From IMG/VR virus record IMGVR_UViG_3300047300_000351, positions 1 to 32,575 of that record: DNA of 32,575 nt; one strand, 5' to 3'. The first letter of the stretch is position 1. Each line of letters opens with the position of its first letter. Positions 28,776 through 32,575 of the stretch are shown here, in pieces. The position numbers were made by a program, and so were the translations under genes. Below the pieces are notes generated by a model, which saw nothing but the letters and a program-made list of their open reading frames with translations, was not told the DNA's origin and did not search any database. This stretch comes from a virus.

Positions 28776-29378
28776 TTATTTATTGTTGTTAGATTTTTGG
28801 TATTCTATAAGCATCTCCTTGATTTCATCAATTACGCTTGGAGTTTTGCTCATTTTCATTTTGTCGGCAAAATAACCCTCGATGGAGAACCCTTTGACTT
28901 TGCCCGTCTTAACATAGTTTTCCCAAACATCGTCATTGGTTACCTTCAAACAACCCATCCATGTGCCGATTGGGTCATTCATTCCATAGATGGCCGATTT
29001 GTCCTTTTCCATATCCTCTTTTAACCAGGTTTCCACAAGGCACAATCCGTTCAATTCAACTTCATGTTCCAATGTTGCGTTCCCTTGCTTTGAGTTCATC
29101 AAATACATTTGTGATGCCTTGGCAACAGTGTTCTTGGAAAAGTAAATGTAAAATTCATCCAATTCCCCATCCACCACTTGTTTGCGGTAAATGGGTTTGT
29201 CGGGAATCAAAATCGGCCCCATCAAAATTCGCTTTTCGTTATCGACTTTGGCGAACTTTACTTCATGGGATTTTAACGCAACAAAATTGGATTCAATGGC
29301 GGGGGCTTCAACGATGCTTATCGCATCAATGCCACTTGCCATTTGTTGTTCATCCAATATAAGTTCAACAATTCTCAT
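28776..29378 (-). CDS. Prohead protease, XkdF-like (200 aa)
   Basis: The pattern RILMGPILIPDKPIYR, then ATLEHEV (His105), LVETWLKE, GTWMGCLKV and VKGFSIEGYF (Ser165) fits XkdF/HK97-type prohead proteases, where the His and Ser form the catalytic pair. It would cut scaffold and capsid precursors. It joins the upstream 111-residue gene by TAATG and lies before the scaffold-like gene, the usual order. Confidence 0.85.
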   Translation of the reverse strand: MRIVELILDEQQMASGIDAISIVEAPAIESNFVALKSHEVKFAKVDNEKRILMGPILIPDKPIYRKQVVDGELDEFYIYFSKNTVAKASQMYLMNSKQGNATLEHEVELNGLCLVETWLKEDMEKDKSAIYGMNDPIGTWMGCLKVTNDDVWENYVKTGKVKGFSIEGYFADKMKMSKTPSVIDEIKEMLIEYQKSNNNK

Positions 29379-29713
29379 TATCCACCGATTAAGGCCGATT
29401 CAAATTTCGTGGCCATGGCACTATAATTTTTCAATTTATCACGAAGTGATTTGAAGGATGAAATGTCCACACCCAAATCTTTTGCGGCTTTAATACCCAT
29501 TTCAATCGTTTTGTCGGCTGTTTTTGCATCACGATTGATTTCGTTAAACAACATCGCCAAAGTACGGGCATTTTTCAAGGCCTTATCCAATTTTGCACTA
29601 ACGGCAACAACTTGTGCATTTGCATCATCAACCAATGCCAAATCTACTTTTACTTCGCCTAACTCAACTTTAACGGCATCGGAAGCCATGAATTTTTCAA
29701 ATGATGTTTTCAT
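29378..29713 (-). CDS. Hypothetical helical protein (111 aa)
   Basis: MKTSFEKFMASDAVKVELGE to KFESALIGG. A mostly helical, Lys/Ala-rich protein with a heptad pattern (residues about 35-90), without Cys or membrane segment. It follows the tape measure by 15 bp and is coupled to the protease. Its role is unknown; a small head or assembly protein is possible. Confidence 0.6.
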   Translation of the reverse strand: MKTSFEKFMASDAVKVELGEVKVDLALVDDANAQVVAVSAKLDKALKNARTLAMLFNEINRDAKTADKTIEMGIKAAKDLGVDISSFKSLRDKLKNYSAMATKFESALIGG

Positions 29714-29728
29714 ATTACATATAACGGA

Positions 29729-31573
29729 TTATCCAGGGAATGTTGCGTTTTGTTGAATACGGCGGTCAAGTGCTTGTTGTGTACTCATGTCGGTCGCCAC
29801 GGTGTATGCCTTAATTGGCTTTTGTTGTTGACTTGCTAAACTCCGTGCAAGTTGTGCCGATGGGTCGGCCGAACCACCAACGATGGAAACACTTGGCCCT
29901 GCGCTTGGCGTGGATGCCGTGTCGTTTGCCCCTGGCACTGGCGTTGCCGTCATTTTACGAACATTTGCCAACCCCGTGGCGATAATGGCCGCAGCGTTAA
30001 TATAACCAACGGGAGTTCCCGCCCCCGCCGCCAAGGCTTTGGTTGCACCCGCATAAGTATCAATGATTGCACCCGCAACCGCCAATGTTTTTGCCGTTGC
30101 CGTTTCTTCTCCGATGGCACTACCTATGGCCGTCAATGCGTTTGATGTTGCATCGTATAACGCCATTTTGGTGTCGAATTCTTTTTGTGCCAAATCTTTC
30201 TTTTTCGCTTCCTCATTTTTGGCAATGTCAATTCGCTTATTGGCCAATGTCAATTCCAAATCGGTTGTGGATTGCCCCGCATCCTTTCGGGCTTGGATTT
30301 GGTTTTGTAATCGATCAATCTCCAATTGTTGCAACGCATCTTGTAAATCCTTTTCATTTTGGATTGTTTGCGTGGCTTTGAGTTGTTCCAATGCGAATGC
30401 CTCATCAATGAACTTTTGTTCATCTTGTGCCGCTTTTTCTCTAAACGCTTTTAATTCTTCTTCGCGTTTCTTTTCGGCATCCAACGCAATTTTGGTTATG
30501 TCCAATTGGTATTTTTCTTCCGCCGCTTTCTTCAATCGTGCTTTTTCGGTTGCGGTATATTCCCCCGCTTTGATTTCACGGATGGTATTTTCTTTTTCCA
30601 ATCGTGCTTGTTCCTCCGCCCTCTTTTTATCATCTTGGATTCCTGCAAGGTAATTGGCTTGTTCCGCACTTCGTATGTCTTTGGCTGCATTTGCTCTTTG
30701 GTCGGAATACTCCTTGGCTTTTGCCGCCCGTTCCTTTGCCGCTTGTTCTGCCTCCGCATTTAATTTCTTTTCTTCTCGGTTAAACAATCTCCGTTTTGCC
30801 GCCAATTCGGTTTCGGCATTTGCCACGCCAATAGTCGCTTCGCTTATCCTCTTTTTGGATTCCTCGGTTGCCCCATTTACTTGTTGGTCAAGTTTCGCGG
30901 CCTTTAATCGGTCTTGGGCGAACTTTAATTCCTTTGATGCCAAATCGGTTTCACTTTTGCGTACTTGGTCAAGTGCCTTTTTTCTATCTCCCAACGCCGC
31001 GTTTGAATCCGATAACAATTCACGGGCTTGTGCCAATTGTTTATTTTGGTTGGCACGAAGTTCCGCCAATGCAATTTCTTGATCCTCCAATTGGTCATTC
31101 AAGTCGGCAAGTTTCCGACCTTCTTCCGCAGCACCACCAAACAAATTCGATACCATCTCCAATGCCGAACCTAACCCATCAACCAACACTACGGCCAATG
31201 AAGATACAGTTTCAACCAATGGTTTGACTAATGCCGAGAATGCCCCCGTAACACGGGCAACGGCATCCATCCCATCTTCGGTCTTTGACAAAGATTCTTT
31301 GAGTGCAACAAAAACACCTACTAATCCTGCGATGACCGCACCAATTGGGTTGGCTACCAATGCCAACATAGAACGCCCCAATCCCATCAATGCGGATGCG
31401 GAGTTACCAACCGACCCAGGCAACTCACTGAATTTCTCCCCTACATCCTTGACCTTGGTACCAAGTCCGCTAAACGCTTGGGATGCTTTGTTGGTAAAAC
31501 GGGTAAACGCGTTTTCCGCTTGTTTGACACCCGATGTATCAACTTTTACTTCGTATTCAATTTCTTCGGCCAT
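29729..31573 (-). CDS. Tail tape measure protein (614 aa)
   Basis: It sets tail length. The N-terminal 60 residues are amphipathic (MAEEIEYEVKVDTSGVKQAE), then a hydrophobic region (LVANPIGAVIAGLVGVFVAL; PLVETVSSLAVVLVDGLGSA), a very long charged coiled coil (about residues 155-460, Lys/Glu/Ala-rich) and a C-terminal hydrophobic segment (AGAIIDTYAGATKALAAGAG) with a Pro/Ser/Gly tail. The size is small for the family, which would mean a short tail. A variant allele of the first 233 codons is at 1-699. It lies after the tail-tip genes and before the head genes. Confidence 0.88.
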   Translation of the reverse strand: MAEEIEYEVKVDTSGVKQAENAFTRFTNKASQAFSGLGTKVKDVGEKFSELPGSVGNSASALMGLGRSMLALVANPIGAVIAGLVGVFVALKESLSKTEDGMDAVARVTGAFSALVKPLVETVSSLAVVLVDGLGSALEMVSNLFGGAAEEGRKLADLNDQLEDQEIALAELRANQNKQLAQARELLSDSNAALGDRKKALDQVRKSETDLASKELKFAQDRLKAAKLDQQVNGATEESKKRISEATIGVANAETELAAKRRLFNREEKKLNAEAEQAAKERAAKAKEYSDQRANAAKDIRSAEQANYLAGIQDDKKRAEEQARLEKENTIREIKAGEYTATEKARLKKAAEEKYQLDITKIALDAEKKREEELKAFREKAAQDEQKFIDEAFALEQLKATQTIQNEKDLQDALQQLEIDRLQNQIQARKDAGQSTTDLELTLANKRIDIAKNEEAKKKDLAQKEFDTKMALYDATSNALTAIGSAIGEETATAKTLAVAGAIIDTYAGATKALAAGAGTPVGYINAAAIIATGLANVRKMTATPVPGANDTASTPSAGPSVSIVGGSADPSAQLARSLASQQQKPIKAYTVATDMSTQQALDRRIQQNATFPG

Positions 31574-31713
31574 GATTTGATTGTTCTTTTAATGTGTTTT
31601 GTGGTTTGCTTCCAAGTTTGTTTGTATTGGTTCTTCCCTTTGGCGATTTCAACCACCTCGGAAACCCCATACCAATCGTTGGATTGTGCCAATTTGATTA
31701 TAAGTGATATCAT
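31546..31713 (-). CDS. Small basic protein between tail gene and tape measure (second allele, 55 aa)
   Basis: It begins MISLIIKLAQSNDWYGVSEV and ends IKSWPKKLNTK. The ATG overlaps the upstream stop (ATGA) and the 3' end runs 28 bp into the tape measure gene. The first allele at 684-839 stops four codons earlier because of a changed codon in the overlap. Frame conservation despite many silent changes supports translation. Function unknown. Confidence 0.6.
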   Translation of the reverse strand: MISLIIKLAQSNDWYGVSEVVEIAKGKNQYKQTWKQTTKHIKRTIKSWPKKLNTK

Positions 31714-32575
31714 TTTTTAAGTACTAAAAAGTTACAATTGTCGAAATATACTGTGTGCATCCCACCCGTCTTTGGCTTCCATGCCAAGGTCACTTCATCG
31801 GTCGGTGCTAAATCCAAAATGCAACTAAAATACTCGATGTCGTAATCCGCAGAAGTTCCCGCCATGGCCGTTGTTGGAATTCCATTCAACAAAATTGCTA
31901 TTTGTGTATGTTTGTTTCCCGATTGTTCCATTTCGACAGTTGCACAAAACTTGTATTGACCACCATCGGTACATACATATTTGGATGGGGATAGTGTCGA
32001 GGTGATATTGTCGACATAACCAATTGATTCTTGGGCTTCCATTGGTATGGTTGCCCATGTGGTGGAATCGGTTGTGGATGGCGCACTCAAAGTGTTTCGA
32101 TACATAGTGATTTGGTTAAACTGAACAATGGATTGCAATGTTTCAACCTGCTGAACCAAACTGAACACATTATTTTGATTGTAGTCAATGTCTTGGTTGG
32201 TATCCAAATAATCTTGGCCGTTGAACTTGTACGAGTTCATGATGCCTTTTGCCACCGAATAATCCTTCAAATAAGTTTGCCCAAATGGTGTTCCCACTGG
32301 GTTTGTAAAATCGGGTTTTTGCCCCGTAGTCGTGAAACTCAATATCTCAACATTCGGATAGGTAACTAATTCAAGGTTGGCAATCTCGGTCAACATATCG
32401 TATTTGATAGATTGCACTTTGTAGTAATTGGATGAAATGGCGATGGTATCGTTCAAATTCAAATTCAACCATTCTCCTACGGGTAAAACCGCCGTCATTT
32501 TAACCACCCGCGATTGTGTTGAATACATACGGGACAAATACTCATTCCAGTACATCACATACATCGAATTTGTCG
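31710..32575 (-). CDS. Large tail protein, C-terminal part (second allele, cut by window end)
   Basis: The last 288 codons of the tail gene that is complete at 836-3490; the reading frame runs in from the window edge. Amino-acid differences from the complete copy include NN/ET in QQV..LQS, Ser/Asn, Glu/Gly in PV(E/G)TPFGQ, Met/Ile in HTQ(M/I)AILL and Ser/Met in GG(S/M)HT. The jelly-roll end FDNCNFLVLKK is identical. Confidence 0.85.
   Translation of the reverse strand, partial: TNSMYVMYWNEYLSRMYSTQSRVVKMTAVLPVGEWLNLNLNDTIAISSNYYKVQSIKYDMLTEIANLELVTYPNVEILSFTTTGQKPDFTNPVGTPFGQTYLKDYSVAKGIMNSYKFNGQDYLDTNQDIDYNQNNVFSLVQQVETLQSIVQFNQITMYRNTLSAPSTTDSTTWATIPMEAQESIGYVDNITSTLSPSKYVCTDGGQYKFCATVEMEQSGNKHTQIAILLNGIPTTAMAGTSADYDIEYFSCILDLAPTDEVTLAWKPKTGGMHTVYFDNCNFLVLKK

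Larger units (their letters stand above)
30875..32575. repeat. Terminal overlap, right copy (pairs with 1-1701)
   Basis: See the left copy. Identity is not uniform: the block across the small gene (31621-31680) has about 14 mismatches in 60 bases, while 32449-32575 is identical to 1575-1701. Confidence 0.9.

Noticed and set aside
1-32575. Lysogeny module (integrase, repressor), tRNAs, CRISPR arrays and IS elements
   Set aside because: No integrase catalytic motifs, no cloverleaf, no spaced direct-repeat array and no transposase were seen on either strand.
30875-32575. Direct terminal repeat of the physical genome ends
   Set aside because: Physical terminal repeats made by packaging are identical in sequence; these differ at about 7% of positions.

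Overview
The window is a near-complete genome of a tailed phage (siphovirus-like caudovirus), and it runs past its own starting point. Every gene I can support lies on the minus strand, so transcription runs from high to low coordinates. The last 1,701 bases (30875-32575) align without gaps to the first 1,701 (1-1701), with about 124 mismatches (roughly 93% identity). The simplest reading is a circular or circularly permuted genome of about 30,874 bp whose contig was closed through a second allele of the same region. The host is probably a member of the Bacteroidota. One intergenic region carries a Bacteroidota-type promoter (TTTG, 19 bp, TATATTTG), most starts have A-rich leaders without a Shine-Dalgarno, and many small proteins match types common in Bacteroidota phages (GLGD...EKITKATGI, YYNETFGG, Cys-rich CLCKDKNTYSKKCC, small basic ...YRGQGK). 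I see no integrase, repressor, tRNA, CRISPR array or insertion sequence.

Layout in transcription order. (1) 18.9 to 16.8 kb: small early-type genes, an SSB with a DDLPF tail and small membrane or helix-turn-helix proteins. (2) 16.7 to 15.0 kb: a lambda-O-like replication initiator whose gene contains four 16-bp iterons and an AT-rich stretch (a likely origin), followed by two genes of unknown function. (3) 14.96 to 13.4 kb: very small genes, several paralogous, coupled by strong Shine-Dalgarno sequences written into the 3' end of the preceding gene. (4) 13.4 to 11.6 kb: VRR-NUC nuclease, sigma-like factor, a GLGD-type protein, HTH protein and HNH nuclease. (5) 11.6 to 9.5 kb: ParB-like protein, GT-A glycosyltransferase and TET/JBP-like dioxygenase, a probable DNA base hypermodification cassette. 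(6) 8.8 to 7.3 kb: small and large terminase. (7) 7.3 to 0.7 kb, continuing at 31.6 kb: a promoter, two small genes, a stand-alone DnaA domain IV protein, then tail genes ending in the tape measure. (8) 29.7 to 23.1 kb: prohead protease, scaffold-like protein, major capsid protein (own terminator), probable tail tube protein (own terminator), and a portal fused to extra domains including a HAD phosphatase. (9) 23.1 to 18.9 kb: candidate spanin, receptor-binding protein, membrane proteins, holin-like protein and amidase endolysin, closed by a terminator.

The phage seems to replicate with host machinery: it has an initiator, SSB and a DnaA-like protein, but no polymerase or helicase is visible. 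It probably modifies its DNA before packaging, and it makes its capsid and tail tube from separately terminated units. The head genes lie after the tail genes and the portal comes after the capsid gene, unlike the usual terminase-portal-protease-capsid-tail order. The items most worth following up are the TET/glycosyltransferase/ParB cassette without a visible methyltransferase, the Shine-Dalgarno-coupled micro-gene cluster in a phage whose likely host class barely uses Shine-Dalgarno sequences, the iteron array inside the initiator gene, and the portal-HAD fusion.
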